Assembly (NCBI RefSeq): GCF_029960815.1
Contig: NZ_JASBRE010000034.1
Location: 1-49,112 of the forward strand
Direction: 5' to 3'
Length of the DNA: 49,112 bases
From: Pseudomonas sp. AL03
GTDB lineage: Bacteria > Pseudomonadota > Gammaproteobacteria > Pseudomonadales > Pseudomonadaceae
Shown here piece after piece: positions 1-7,942 of this stretch (within the stretch, counting starts at the first letter, position 1; every line of letters begins with the position of its first letter). A model generated the notes under the pieces. It had not been told where the DNA came from and ran no database searches. It worked only from the letters and a program-made list of their open reading frames with translations. Position numbers and translations under genes: made by a program.

Positions 1-43
1 TGGGGCGAATTATAGACGTCCAGAATCTGCCGTCAACACCTAA

Positions 44-664
44 TTACGCTTTTCTCGCAGAAGGCGCCTTTTTAGCAATTAAACGGGGGATTCGGCGGGT
101 TACAGACGGTATCCGCAACACCAATAGCAATGCACCTATAGAGGCGTAGACCGCCCACTCCTTTAGATCGGCGCGAACAATCCACAACATGTGCAGCAAA
201 CCAAGCCCGAGAACCACGTAGAAAAGACGATGTAATTTCTTCCAGCGAGAACCCAACCGCCGCTGACTATAACGATTTGAGGTCACCGCCAATGCCAATA
301 AACAGAGAAACCCCAGCGTCCCGACAATAATGTACGGCCGCTTACGTAACTCGACGCCCAACTGCGACCAATCAAAGCCAAGGATGAATGCCGTATACCC
401 ACTCAAATGCAAAACCACATAAGCGAAGCACCACAACCCCAGTTGCCGCCGGACAGCAATCCACCCCGCCCAACCGGTAAGCTTCTGCAAAGGTGTAATG
501 GTTAAAGTAATGAGCAGCAGGACAAGCGTCCCCAGCCCCAGCCGGTCAACCAGTACCTTGCCCGGGTCAGGCCCAAGTACATCCTTCCAGGCCTGGTACA
601 GCCAAAGCAGTGGCCACACCCCTGCCGAGATAAAGACGCCCATTCGCCAAAACGGAAATCGCAT
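44..664 (-). CDS. msrQ: MsrQ, heme-binding membrane subunit of the periplasmic methionine sulfoxide reductase
   Basis: A 206-residue integral membrane protein of the MsrQ/YedZ (ferric reductase-like) family. It should take electrons from the quinone pool or flavin and pass them through heme to periplasmic MsrP, which repairs oxidised methionines. Several hydrophobic helices are visible, with histidines suited to heme ligation in HLSGYTAF and in HRLFYV...LLHMLW. The ATG at 664 is used; an in-frame TTG three bases upstream is not needed. The ATG shares one base with the msrP stop (TGATG), so the pair is translationally coupled. The length is normal for the family. It lies at the left edge of the window but is complete. 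Confidence 0.93.
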   Translation of the reverse strand: MRFPFWRMGVFISAGVWPLLWLYQAWKDVLGPDPGKVLVDRLGLGTLVLLLITLTITPLQKLTGWAGWIAVRRQLGLWCFAYVVLHLSGYTAFILGFDWSQLGVELRKRPYIIVGTLGFLCLLALAVTSNRYSQRRLGSRWKKLHRLFYVVLGLGLLHMLWIVRADLKEWAVYASIGALLLVLRIPSVTRRIPRLIAKKAPSARKA

Positions 665-1677
665 CAATAGTTCTTCCGCAAATCGAGCCCTGTGTAGAGA
701 GAGGCGACTTCATCCGAGTAGCCATTGAACATCTGCGTGTCCCGCACATTGGGCTTGAACAGCCCGCTCGGCAAGCGCCGTTCACGCGCCTGAGTCCAAC
801 GAGGATGGTCGACCGCAGGATTCACGTTCGCGTAAAAACCATACTCATCCGAGGCAATGCTCTGCCAAGTGGTTTTCGGCTGCTCGCTCACCAGACTGAT
901 CCGCACGATAGATTTAACGCTCTTGAAACCATACTTCCAAGGCACCACCAAACGCAGAGGCGCGCCGTTCTGATTAGGCAACTCCCGCCCATACATACCC
1001 ACAGCAAGAATCGCCAACGGATTCATCGCCTCATCCAGACGCAGCCCTTCCACATAAGGCCAGTCGATCAAGGCAAAACCGGAACGCTGCCCGGGCATGC
1101 TCTTGGGGTCCTCCAGGGTTTCGAAGCGAATGAATTTGGCTTTGGAAGTCGGCTCGACCTCCTTGAGTAACGCCGAGATGGGAAAACCGATCCATGGAAT
1201 GACCATCGACCAAGCCTCTACACAGCGAAGACGGTAGATGCGTTCCTCCAATTGATAAGGCTTCATGAAGTCTTCCAGTGCGTACCGTCCCGGCTTGCCT
1301 ACCTCCCCGTCCACCACCACGCTCCAAGGCTCGGTTTTCAGCGCGCCAGCGTTGGCAGCGGGATCACCTTTATCGGTGCCGAAATCATAGAAGTTGTTGT
1401 AATGGGTGGCGTCCTTGAATGGCGTGATCGCCTCATCCTTGACGTTGACCGCACCCCACTTCGTAGAAGGAAGTTTTTCGGCAAACCAGGAAGGCGCCTT
1501 GCCAGGCTCGACATCAGCATAACGCGCAGCATCGTCGGCAGAGGCCCAACGTGGCAGGCTGCTCACGGCCACACCGGCAACGGCGGCGCCAAGAACATCG
1601 CGACGAGATAGATAGAAGGATTCAGGCGTGACGTCCGACTCATGGCAGTCAGACGCTTTGGAGACTTTGATCAGCAT
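664..1677 (-). CDS. msrP: MsrP, molybdopterin-dependent periplasmic methionine sulfoxide reductase catalytic subunit
   Basis: A 337-residue MsrP/YedY protein of the sulfite-oxidase fold. It reduces methionine sulfoxide in envelope proteins using a molybdopterin cofactor. A twin-arginine signal is visible (SRRDVLG, Arg25-Arg26, then a hydrophobic stretch ending about WASA at 44-47), so the folded enzyme is exported by Tat. Cys152 in RCVEAW is the expected molybdenum ligand. The ATG has a GGAG ribosome binding site 5 bases upstream, and that site lies inside one arm of an inverted repeat (1682-1725). The gene starts 63 bases after pssA and overlaps msrQ. No HprSR-type two-component system, which controls msrPQ in E. 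coli, is next to it here. Confidence 0.95.
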   Translation of the reverse strand: MLIKVSKASDCHESDVTPESFYLSRRDVLGAAVAGVAVSSLPRWASADDAARYADVEPGKAPSWFAEKLPSTKWGAVNVKDEAITPFKDATHYNNFYDFGTDKGDPAANAGALKTEPWSVVVDGEVGKPGRYALEDFMKPYQLEERIYRLRCVEAWSMVIPWIGFPISALLKEVEPTSKAKFIRFETLEDPKSMPGQRSGFALIDWPYVEGLRLDEAMNPLAILAVGMYGRELPNQNGAPLRLVVPWKYGFKSVKSIVRISLVSEQPKTTWQSIASDEYGFYANVNPAVDHPRWTQARERRLPSGLFKPNVRDTQMFNGYSDEVASLYTGLDLRKNY

Positions 1678-1681
1678 GGCA

Positions 1682-1725
1682 ACTCCGCAGCATTGGAGGA
1701 CAGATGTACCAATAGACTGCGGAGT
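1682..1725 (-). promoter_or_regulatory. Inverted repeat covering the msrP ribosome binding site
   Basis: On the minus strand ACTCCGCAG (1725-1717) pairs perfectly with CTGCGGAGT (1690-1682). An inner TTGG/CCAA pairing (1712-1709 with 1696-1693) can extend the stem. The second arm contains the GGAG Shine-Dalgarno of msrP, 5 bases before its ATG. The hairpin could therefore hide the ribosome binding site. It has no U-run, so it does not look like an ordinary terminator for pssA. The pairing is directly visible; a regulatory role is inferred. Confidence 0.5.
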
Positions 1726-1740
1726 ATGAGGGAAATTACA

Positions 1741-2598
1741 TCACTCGGCGCTTTTGTGCCGACGAAGACGCAACAGGTACTGCACCGGACCAGAAGCCGC
1801 ATAGGCAAGGAAAACCAGCAGCAGGATGCGCGGCGGATCACTGAAAACCACGGCAAACACCAACACCACGGCGAGAATCGCCACGAAAGGTACGCGCCCT
1901 TTCAAGTCCAGCTCTTTGAAGCTGTTGTACTTGATGTTGCTGACCATCAGCATGCCCGCAGCCGCGACCATCAGCGCAACCAGGAAGGACATCTTGGAGC
2001 CCTGGATACCGTAATCACTGAATGCCCAGACTATGCCTGCGACCACACCAGCAGCAGCCGGACTGGCCAGGCCGATGAAGTAGCGTTTGTCCGCGGTGCC
2101 GACCTGGGTATTGAAACGCGCCAGGCGCAACGCCGCGCCAGCGACATAAATAAAGGCGACCATCCAGCCGACCTTACCCATGTCGCCCAACGCCCAACCG
2201 AACGCCAACAATGCCGGCGCAACACCAAAGGCGACCATGTCCGACAGCGAGTCGTACTCGGCACCGAAGGCGCTCTGGGTATTGGTCATACGGGCAACGC
2301 GACCATCGAGGCCGTCGAGCACCATCGCAACAAAAATTGCAATTGCTGCAAAAGCAAAATACTTGCTCGCACCCACTGAATCACCGGCACTCAAGGCGCT
2401 CTGGGCGCTCATGGAGTTGATGATGGAATAAAACCCTGCGAACAGATTCGCAGTGGTGAACAGATTCGGCAGAAGATAGATACCACGATGCCGGACTTTA
2501 CGACCTTCAGCGTCATGCCCTTCCTCGATGTGTTCATCGATGGGCAGCAGACTTTCGGCGTCAGAAGCCTGGTTTGGCTCTTCGGGACGTTCGCTCAT
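1741..2598 (-). CDS. pssA: CDP-diacylglycerol--serine O-phosphatidyltransferase
   Basis: Type II phosphatidylserine synthase, an integral membrane CDP-alcohol phosphatidyltransferase of about 285 residues. It transfers phosphatidate from CDP-diacylglycerol to serine, the first step to phosphatidylethanolamine. The family signature D-G-x2-A-R-x8-G-x3-D-x3-D is complete (DGRVAR...GAEYDSLSD, residues about 98-120). An acidic cytoplasmic N-terminus of about 35 residues precedes a series of hydrophobic helices. Two ATGs compete: 2604 lies only 3 bases from AAGG, while 2598 has AAGG at about 8 bases and is preferred. The gene follows the ilvC terminator and precedes msrP by 63 bases. Confidence 0.93.
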   Translation of the reverse strand: MSERPEEPNQASDAESLLPIDEHIEEGHDAEGRKVRHRGIYLLPNLFTTANLFAGFYSIINSMSAQSALSAGDSVGASKYFAFAAIAIFVAMVLDGLDGRVARMTNTQSAFGAEYDSLSDMVAFGVAPALLAFGWALGDMGKVGWMVAFIYVAGAALRLARFNTQVGTADKRYFIGLASPAAAGVVAGIVWAFSDYGIQGSKMSFLVALMVAAAGMLMVSNIKYNSFKELDLKGRVPFVAILAVVLVFAVVFSDPPRILLLVFLAYAASGPVQYLLRLRRHKSAE

Positions 2599-2701
2599 GG
2601 ACATTACCTTGCAACGGGGTGGAAAGTTTGGACAGGTGTCTGGGACGACGGTTCGGCCGCAAACGATGCAGCTTTATACCAGAACCGGTCACCCAAACGA
2701 A

Positions 2702-2725
2702 AAAACGCGGCCTAGGCCGCGTTTT
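2702..2725 (-). terminator. Rho-independent terminator after ilvC
   Basis: A perfect 24-base palindrome, AAAACGCGGCCT followed by AGGCCGCGTTTT. Read on the minus strand it ends in a run of five T, 17 bases after the ilvC stop. It separates the ilv genes from pssA. Being symmetrical it could also stop plus-strand transcription. Confidence 0.85.
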
Positions 2726-2742
2726 CCGTACAAGTGCGCGAC

Positions 2743-3759
2743 TTAGTTTTTAGCTTTGTCGACGATCTTGTTGGCACCGATCCACGGCATCATAGAGCGC
2801 AGTTGCTCACCGATGATTTCGATACCGTGAGCGGCGTTGTTACGACGCTTGGCGGTCATCGAAGGATAGCCGGTAGCGCCTTCGCTGATGAACATCTTCG
2901 CGTATTCGCCGTCCTGAATACGTTTCAGGGCATTGCGCATGGCCTGACGGGATTCGGCGTTGATCACTTCCGGACCGGTCACGTACTCGCCGTATTCAGC
3001 GTTGTTGGAGATCGAGTAGTTCATGTTGGCGATACCGCCTTCGTACATGAGGTCAACGATCAGCTTCAGTTCGTGCAGGCACTCGAAGTAAGCCATTTCT
3101 GGCGCGTAGCCCGCTTCGACCAGGGTTTCGAAACCGGCTTTGACCAGTTCAACGGTACCGCCGCACAGAACGGCTTGTTCGCCGAACAGGTCGGTTTCGG
3201 TCTCGTCCTTGAAGGTGGTTTCGATGATGCCGGTACGACCGCCACCAACGCCAGCGGCGTAGGACAGTGCAACGTTCTTGGCGTTGCCCGAGGCGTCCTG
3301 ATAGATAGCGATCAGATCAGGAATACCGCCGCCCTTCACAAACTCGGACCGCACGGTGTGGCCCGGAGCTTTCGGCGCGATCATGATCACGTCGAGGTCA
3401 GCGCGCGGCACAACCTGGTTGTAGTGGATCGCGAAACCGTGGGAGAAGGCCAGGGTGGCGCCTTTCTTGATGTTCGGCTCGATTTCGTTTTTGTACAGAG
3501 CGGACTGGAACTCGTCCGGGGTCAGGATCATGACCAGGTCGGCAGCCGCAACAGCGGAGGCAACGTCGGTCACTTTCAGGCCGTGAGCTTCGGCTTTGGC
3601 AACAGTCGCCGAGCCTTTACGCAGGCCAACGGTAACGTCAACGCCAGAGTCTTTCAGGTTGCACGCTTGAGCGTGACCTTGGGAACCGTAACCGATGATG
3701 GCAACTTTCTTGCCCTGGATGATCGACAGGTCGCAGTCTTTTTCGTAATAAACTTTCAT
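2743..3759 (-). CDS. ilvC: Ketol-acid reductoisomerase (NADP+), class I
   Basis: A 338-residue class I (short) ketol-acid reductoisomerase. It isomerises and reduces acetolactate or acetohydroxybutyrate to dihydroxy acids in valine, isoleucine and leucine synthesis. The N-terminal Rossmann motif is IIGYGSQGHAQ (residues 21-31). The C-terminal knotted domain carries the Mg2+/substrate acids in DLFGEQAVLCGG (about 190-201) and CLHELKLIVDLMYEGG (about 226-241). The ATG at 3759 follows AGGGGAA. Only 48 bases separate it from ilvH upstream, with no terminator seen, so ilvI-ilvH-ilvC is probably one transcript. Confidence 0.97.
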   Translation of the reverse strand: MKVYYEKDCDLSIIQGKKVAIIGYGSQGHAQACNLKDSGVDVTVGLRKGSATVAKAEAHGLKVTDVASAVAAADLVMILTPDEFQSALYKNEIEPNIKKGATLAFSHGFAIHYNQVVPRADLDVIMIAPKAPGHTVRSEFVKGGGIPDLIAIYQDASGNAKNVALSYAAGVGGGRTGIIETTFKDETETDLFGEQAVLCGGTVELVKAGFETLVEAGYAPEMAYFECLHELKLIVDLMYEGGIANMNYSISNNAEYGEYVTGPEVINAESRQAMRNALKRIQDGEYAKMFISEGATGYPSMTAKRRNNAAHGIEIIGEQLRSMMPWIGANKIVDKAKN

Positions 3760-3807
3760 GAAATTCCCCTATATATCCAGGCCGTTCAGGCCATTCGCTA
3801 ATTTGGT

Positions 3808-4299
3808 TTAGATGCTGAGTACTTTGTCGCCGCGGGCGATACCGGTTACGCCGCTGCGGACGGTTTCCAGAATCGAGGCGGTGCCGATGGACTGAATGAA
3901 GCTGTCGAGCTTGTCGCTGGTACCGGTCAATTGAACGGTATACACGCTAGCGCTGACATCGACGATCTGCCCACGGTAAATATCGGTGGTGCGCTTGATC
4001 TCGGCGCGCTGGGCACCGGTGGCCTTGACCTTGACCAGCATCAGTTCGCGCTCGATGTGAGCACTCTCCGACAGGTCGACCAGTTTGACCACTTCGATCA
4101 GCTTGTTAAGGTTCTTGGTGATCTGCTCAATCACTTCATCATGACCGACCGTGGTCAACGTCAGACGCGACAGGGTCGGGTCTTCGGTTGGCGCCACGGT
4201 CAGGCTTTCGATGTTGTAGTTGCGCTGCGAGAACAGGCCGACTACACGAGACAGAGCGCCCGGTTCGTTTTCCAGAAGCAAGGAAATAATGTGCCGCAT
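3808..4299 (-). CDS. ilvH: Acetolactate synthase small (regulatory) subunit
   Basis: A 163-residue regulatory subunit of acetohydroxyacid synthase. It carries an N-terminal ACT domain (RHIISLLLENEPGALSRVVGLFSQR) for valine feedback and a C-terminal subunit-contact domain. The start is the ATG encoding MRHIIS, which is the conserved N-terminus of the family. A longer frame adds ten residues that overlap the end of ilvI and is not needed. Only 2 bases separate it from the ilvI stop, so the two subunits are translated together. Confidence 0.95.
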   Translation of the reverse strand: MRHIISLLLENEPGALSRVVGLFSQRNYNIESLTVAPTEDPTLSRLTLTTVGHDEVIEQITKNLNKLIEVVKLVDLSESAHIERELMLVKVKATGAQRAEIKRTTDIYRGQIVDVSASVYTVQLTGTSDKLDSFIQSIGTASILETVRSGVTGIARGDKVLSI

Positions 4300-4301
4300 G
4301 A

Positions 4302-6026
4302 TTAAGTACGCTCCGTCTTGCTCAGCCACATATCGCGCATGGAGCCGTCTTTGATCTGCATCGGGTAGACGTGCTCGCTGGTGTCGACCGAAACATCGAT
4401 GATCACCAGACGATCTTTCATGGCGAACGCTTCCTCCATCTTCGACTTCAAATCTTTCGAGTCGGTGATGCGCATGCCGACGTGACCATAGGCCTCCGCC
4501 AACTTGACGAAGTCAGGCAGCGACTCCATGTAGGAATGCGAGTGACGGCTACCATAGCTCATGTCTTGCCACTGGCGAACCATACCCAGAACACCGTTGT
4601 TCAGGATCACGATTTTCACCGGCAAGCCATATTGCAGACAGGTGGACAGTTCCTGAATGTTCATCTGGATGCTGCCCTCGCCCGTTACGCAGGCGACGTC
4701 GGCATCCGGGAAGCTCAACTTTATGCCCATGGCCGCCGGAAAACCGAAGCCCATGGTGCCCAAGCCACCGGAGTTGATCCAGCGGTTCGGCTTGTTGAAC
4801 GTGTAGTACTGCGCCGCGAACATTTGGTGCTGACCCACATCGGAGGCCACAAAAGCATCGCCCTTGGTCACTTCGCACAGGGTTTCGATCACGGTCTGCG
4901 GCTTGATGACGCTGCCGTCGCCCTTGTCGTAAGGGAACAGGCCGCGGTCACCGCGCCACTCATCCACTTGCTTCCACCAACTGGCCACGGACTCCTTGTT
5001 CGGGGTCTCGCCGATTTCCTTCAAGATCGCGACCATTTCGGTCAGGACACTTTCCACCGGACCAACGATAGGTACGTCGGCCTTGATGGTCTTGGAGATC
5101 GAAGCCGGGTCGATGTCGATGTGAATGATCTTGGCGTTCGGGCAGAACTTCGCCGGGCCGTTGATCACTCGGTCATCGAAACGCGCACCGACTGCAAGGA
5201 TCACGTCGGCATGGTGCATCGCCAGGTTAGCGGTGTAGCTGCCGTGCATGCCGAGCATGCCGATGAACTGACGGTCGGTGCCAGGGTAGGCACCCAGGCC
5301 CATCAGGGTGTTGGTCACTGGCAGGTTGAGCATCTTCGCCAATTCGGTCAGCGGCGCGGAGCCACCACCGAGGATCACACCGCCGCCTGCGTACATCACC
5401 GGACGCTTGGCCGCCAGGAGCATTTCTGCTGCCTTGCGGATTTGCCCCGAGTGACCGCGAACGGCTGGGCTGTAGGAACGCAGCTTGGCTTTTTTCGGGA
5501 AGATGTATTCGAACTTCTCGGCCGGGTTGGTCATGTCTTTCGGGATATCGACCACGACCGGACCCGGACGACCGGATTGCGCAAGGTAGAACGCTTTCTT
5601 CATGACTTCCGGGATTTCCGACGCGTGCTTGATCATGAAGCTGTGCTTCACGATCGGCCGGGAGATACCGATCATGTCGGTTTCCTGAAACGCGTCAGTG
5701 CCTACCATGTTGCTAGGCACCTGGCCGGAAATGATCACCATCGGAATGGAGTCCATGTAGGCCGTGGCAATACCGGTGATGGCGTTGGTTGCGCCCGGGC
5801 CGGAAGTGACCAGTACCACACCGGCTTTACCGGTGGCACGAGCATAACCGTCAGCCATATGGGTCGCAGCCTGTTCGTGACGAACCAGGATGTGGGTCAC
5901 TTCCGGTTCTTTGAACAGGGCATCGTAGACATGAAGAAGAGCACCACCCGGGTACCCGTAGATATATTTGACGCCTTCGTCACGCAAAAAGCGGACGAGC
6001 ATCTCACCGCCAGATAAAAGCTCCAC
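4302..6026 (-). CDS. ilvI: Acetolactate synthase large (catalytic) subunit
   Basis: A 574-residue thiamine diphosphate and FAD dependent acetohydroxyacid synthase catalytic subunit. It joins pyruvate with pyruvate or 2-oxobutyrate, the first committed step of branched-chain amino acid synthesis. The catalytic glutamate lies in RHEQAATHMADG (about residue 51). The thiamine-binding stretch reads GEGSIQMN...VILNN, with Glu where GDG is commoner. The GTG encoding MELLSGGEM is preferred: GAGGTG lies about 6 bases upstream and the length then matches close relatives. A second GTG three codons earlier overlaps that site. It is preceded by a 390-base leader with several hairpins. Confidence 0.95.
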   Translation of the reverse strand: MELLSGGEMLVRFLRDEGVKYIYGYPGGALLHVYDALFKEPEVTHILVRHEQAATHMADGYARATGKAGVVLVTSGPGATNAITGIATAYMDSIPMVIISGQVPSNMVGTDAFQETDMIGISRPIVKHSFMIKHASEIPEVMKKAFYLAQSGRPGPVVVDIPKDMTNPAEKFEYIFPKKAKLRSYSPAVRGHSGQIRKAAEMLLAAKRPVMYAGGGVILGGGSAPLTELAKMLNLPVTNTLMGLGAYPGTDRQFIGMLGMHGSYTANLAMHHADVILAVGARFDDRVINGPAKFCPNAKIIHIDIDPASISKTIKADVPIVGPVESVLTEMVAILKEIGETPNKESVASWWKQVDEWRGDRGLFPYDKGDGSVIKPQTVIETLCEVTKGDAFVASDVGQHQMFAAQYYTFNKPNRWINSGGLGTMGFGFPAAMGIKLSFPDADVACVTGEGSIQMNIQELSTCLQYGLPVKIVILNNGVLGMVRQWQDMSYGSRHSHSYMESLPDFVKLAEAYGHVGMRITDSKDLKSKMEEAFAMKDRLVIIDVSVDTSEHVYPMQIKDGSMRDMWLSKTERT

Positions 6027-6035
6027 GTTGTTCAC

Positions 6036-6426
6036 CTCTAAAACGCCAGAATACCGCCCACATAAAAGAGGACGGGTCTTAATAGGTTTACTTCTCAGCA
6101 GAGCATGAGCGACGGTGGTCGCCGACTACGTCAGCACTGACTGAGCAAGTATTGGGATCGTCCCAAGTGTTGCGGGCCTTTCCCACCCAGCGCGAGGTAA
6201 CGCGTTGCGGGTGTAACAGGTCGGCGCGGATGTGCGCCTCATGATCTGCTGAGCGGGCCTGCTTCTGGCAGTCCCTCTGCAGCGGACTTTGGATTCTTCT
6301 GTTTCGTCCTCTCCAAGTCAAGTCGTCTATGTGCTTTATTGAACTAAGCACATGAGAAAGCAAGAAAAAACCGCTAAACAGCAACTGTGTTAGCTTCAAT
6401 TGCGCAACCCATGACAAGGAAAAGGC
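6036..6426. promoter_or_regulatory. Divergent intergenic region with a probably structured ilvI leader
   Basis: This 391-base gap between ilvI and the plus-strand DUF4124 gene holds no convincing gene. Visible dyads are TTGGGA-TCG-TCCCAA (6152-6166), GTCAG-CA-CTGAC (6130-6141) and a perfect 8-base repeat with a 9-base spacer, ATGTGCTT/AAGCACAT (6329-6353). The first two would lie in the ilvI mRNA leader and the last nearer the promoter, so they are candidates for attenuation and operator control. A short Leu-rich frame on the minus strand has no ribosome binding site and is not called. Confidence 0.4.
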
Positions 6427-6843
6427 ATGCGAACGATCTTCTTCATGGTCACTCTGCTGATCAGCCCTTTATGCATGGCAGGCCAGATCTACAAATGGGT
6501 CGACGCTCAGGGCATTACCCACTTCGACGCCCAGCCGCCCCAAGGCCGGGAAGCCACCACTGTGGTCACGCCCTCCGCGCCTGCCAGCAACCAGGCCCCA
6601 CCGCCACGCAGCGGTGCCATTGGCGATCAACAGGCCATCGACAAAAAAGTGAAAAAGCAGGTCAACGAGCAGCAAGCCCAGCTGAAGGTATTCTGCGAAC
6701 AGGCGCGAACGAACCTGGCTCAACTGCAGAACAATCCGCGAATACGGGAGGATGTCGACGGTGAGATGCGCCGTCTGACCGATCAGCAACGTCAGGAGCG
6801 CATCACCGAAGCACAGAAACAGATTGCGGGTAACTGCCGGTAG
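6427..6843 (+). CDS. DUF4124 domain-containing exported protein
   Basis: A 138-residue protein with a signal peptide (MRTIFF...SPLCMA). It is followed directly by the DUF4124 motif GQIYKWVDAQGITHFDAQPP (residues about 20-39), a small beta domain common in Pseudomonas envelope proteins. A proline/alanine linker (about 48-65) leads to a charged, glutamine-rich helical tail (about 75-135) with two cysteines, which may form a disulfide in the periplasm. An AAGGAAAAGG ribosome binding site precedes the ATG. Family function is unknown; an envelope or peptidoglycan-related role is only a guess. Confidence 0.85.
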   Translation: MRTIFFMVTLLISPLCMAGQIYKWVDAQGITHFDAQPPQGREATTVVTPSAPASNQAPPPRSGAIGDQQAIDKKVKKQVNEQQAQLKVFCEQARTNLAQLQNNPRIREDVDGEMRRLTDQQRQERITEAQKQIAGNCR

Positions 6844-6856
6844 ACACCTGTAGGAG

Positions 6857-7192
6857 TCAACGGGAGGCGGTAATCAGTAGATCAAACTCTTTGAGCAGCA
6901 CCTGCAGCTGCCGATCCTTGCCCTGGAGATTACGGGCGGCGAAGACCATTTCGGCCATCTCCTGAATTCCCGACGCGTTTGGCAAGGGCAGATCCTGCTC
7001 GAGGATCGCCTTCATCCGCGGAAGGAAGATCCATTGCAACCACTGCTCGAAATCCAGCGTGTCGACCGAGAATGGCTCGACGCTGGAAAGCGCTTCAGCG
7101 GATGGCGAGACTTCGTCCCACCAACCCTGAACCCGCAGCTCACGCTCGATCAACAGCAACTGTTCGGCAATTTTCGGAAAGCGTGCATCCAT
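6857..7192 (-). CDS. YqcC family protein
   Basis: A 111-residue soluble helical protein of the YqcC family, for which no biochemical role is established. Recognisable features are the N-terminal LLLIERELRVQGWW and the LDFEQWLQWIFLPRMKAILE block. In enterobacteria YqcC sits next to truC. Here it is the last gene behind mrcB and a TPR lipoprotein. The ATG at 7192 overlaps the upstream stop by one base (TGATG); a GTG at 7195 is an alternative. Coupled translation suggests co-regulation with mrcB, nothing more. Confidence 0.85.
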   Translation of the reverse strand: MDARFPKIAEQLLLIERELRVQGWWDEVSPSAEALSSVEPFSVDTLDFEQWLQWIFLPRMKAILEQDLPLPNASGIQEMAEMVFAARNLQGKDRQLQVLLKEFDLLITASR

Positions 7193-7926
7193 CACAGCGA
7201 AACCTTGGCCTTCTGACGGGCCAATGCTGCGCCAGCGGAATCACCCTGTTTCTCACGCGCCTGAGCGATCAATTGCCACAGGCTGGCCTGAAGCGCCGGA
7301 CGACCATTGGCGAAAGTCAGGCCACGACGAGCAAACTGTTCGGCTTGTGGCGCATCGCCTTGAGCCATGCGCACCTGAGCCAGACGATAAAGCACTTGTG
7401 GCTCACGCGGTGCGACACGCTGGGCGCGCTCAAGACTCGAGGACGCACCGTTGAGATCACCGCTTGCCTGTTGCTGCTGAGCGGTAGTCAGCAAGGCCAG
7501 AACCGGACCGTCCAATTGCTCGTCGGCAGACAAGCCACCGGAGTTCGCCGAAGGAATCCCGCTCGGCGTCGACGGCATGCTGTAGCTGCCCTGATTGACC
7601 GGTGCCGACTGGACCGGCGCGGTATCGATCGGCCCCGGGGTAATCGGGCCTGGCGTGATCGGCGAAGAGCTGATCGGTGCGGACGCCACTGCACCGCCAC
7701 CTGGCACCATCACGACGACGCCGGTATCACCTTGTGGAATTGCCTGAGTCTGGGCTTGCGCAGGACGTTTTGTCGTCGTCTGACGGAAACCGCCTTTCGC
7801 GGACACTCGCTCACTGTTGGAGACAGCACTGCCGGAATCCACAACTGGAATCGAACCGCGTTGTACGGAGGAGCAACCGCTGAGCAAAGCCACGGCGGTA
7901 ACCGCTGGAATCAACCACTTGTTCAC
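7192..7926 (-). CDS. TPR-containing lipoprotein downstream of PBP1b
   Basis: A 244-residue lipoprotein. The N-terminus MNKWLIPAVTAVALLSGCSS has a clear lipobox (LSGC, Cys18). A low-complexity Pro/Ile/Thr/Gly segment (about 85-118: repeated SPITPGPI-like units) makes a flexible linker. The C-terminal about 100 residues hold tetratricopeptide-type helices (ALLTTAQQQQASGDLNGASSSLERAQRV and the following repeats). The start is GTG with AGAGGG 7 bases upstream. It lies 16 bases after mrcB in the same direction. In Pseudomonas a lipoprotein (LpoP) works as the PBP1b activator in place of LpoB, and this gene's position and TPR architecture fit that role. The identity is inferred, not shown. Confidence 0.82.
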   Translation of the reverse strand: MNKWLIPAVTAVALLSGCSSVQRGSIPVVDSGSAVSNSERVSAKGGFRQTTTKRPAQAQTQAIPQGDTGVVVMVPGGGAVASAPISSSPITPGPITPGPIDTAPVQSAPVNQGSYSMPSTPSGIPSANSGGLSADEQLDGPVLALLTTAQQQQASGDLNGASSSLERAQRVAPREPQVLYRLAQVRMAQGDAPQAEQFARRGLTFANGRPALQASLWQLIAQAREKQGDSAGAALARQKAKVSL

Positions 7927-7942
7927 TTGAAACCCTCTTTGC

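Noticed and set aside
2734..3801. 355-residue frame opposite ilvC
   Set aside because: Shadow frame of ilvC with no domain of its own.
4371..6017. 548-residue open frame opposite ilvI
   Set aside because: It is a high-GC shadow of ilvI: His/Arg/Gly-rich without any family motif, and ilvI on the other strand is certain.
6088..6417. 109-residue Leu-rich frame upstream of ilvI as a leader peptide or gene
   Set aside because: No ribosome binding site, atypical composition, and it covers the structured leader; it is too long for an attenuation peptide.
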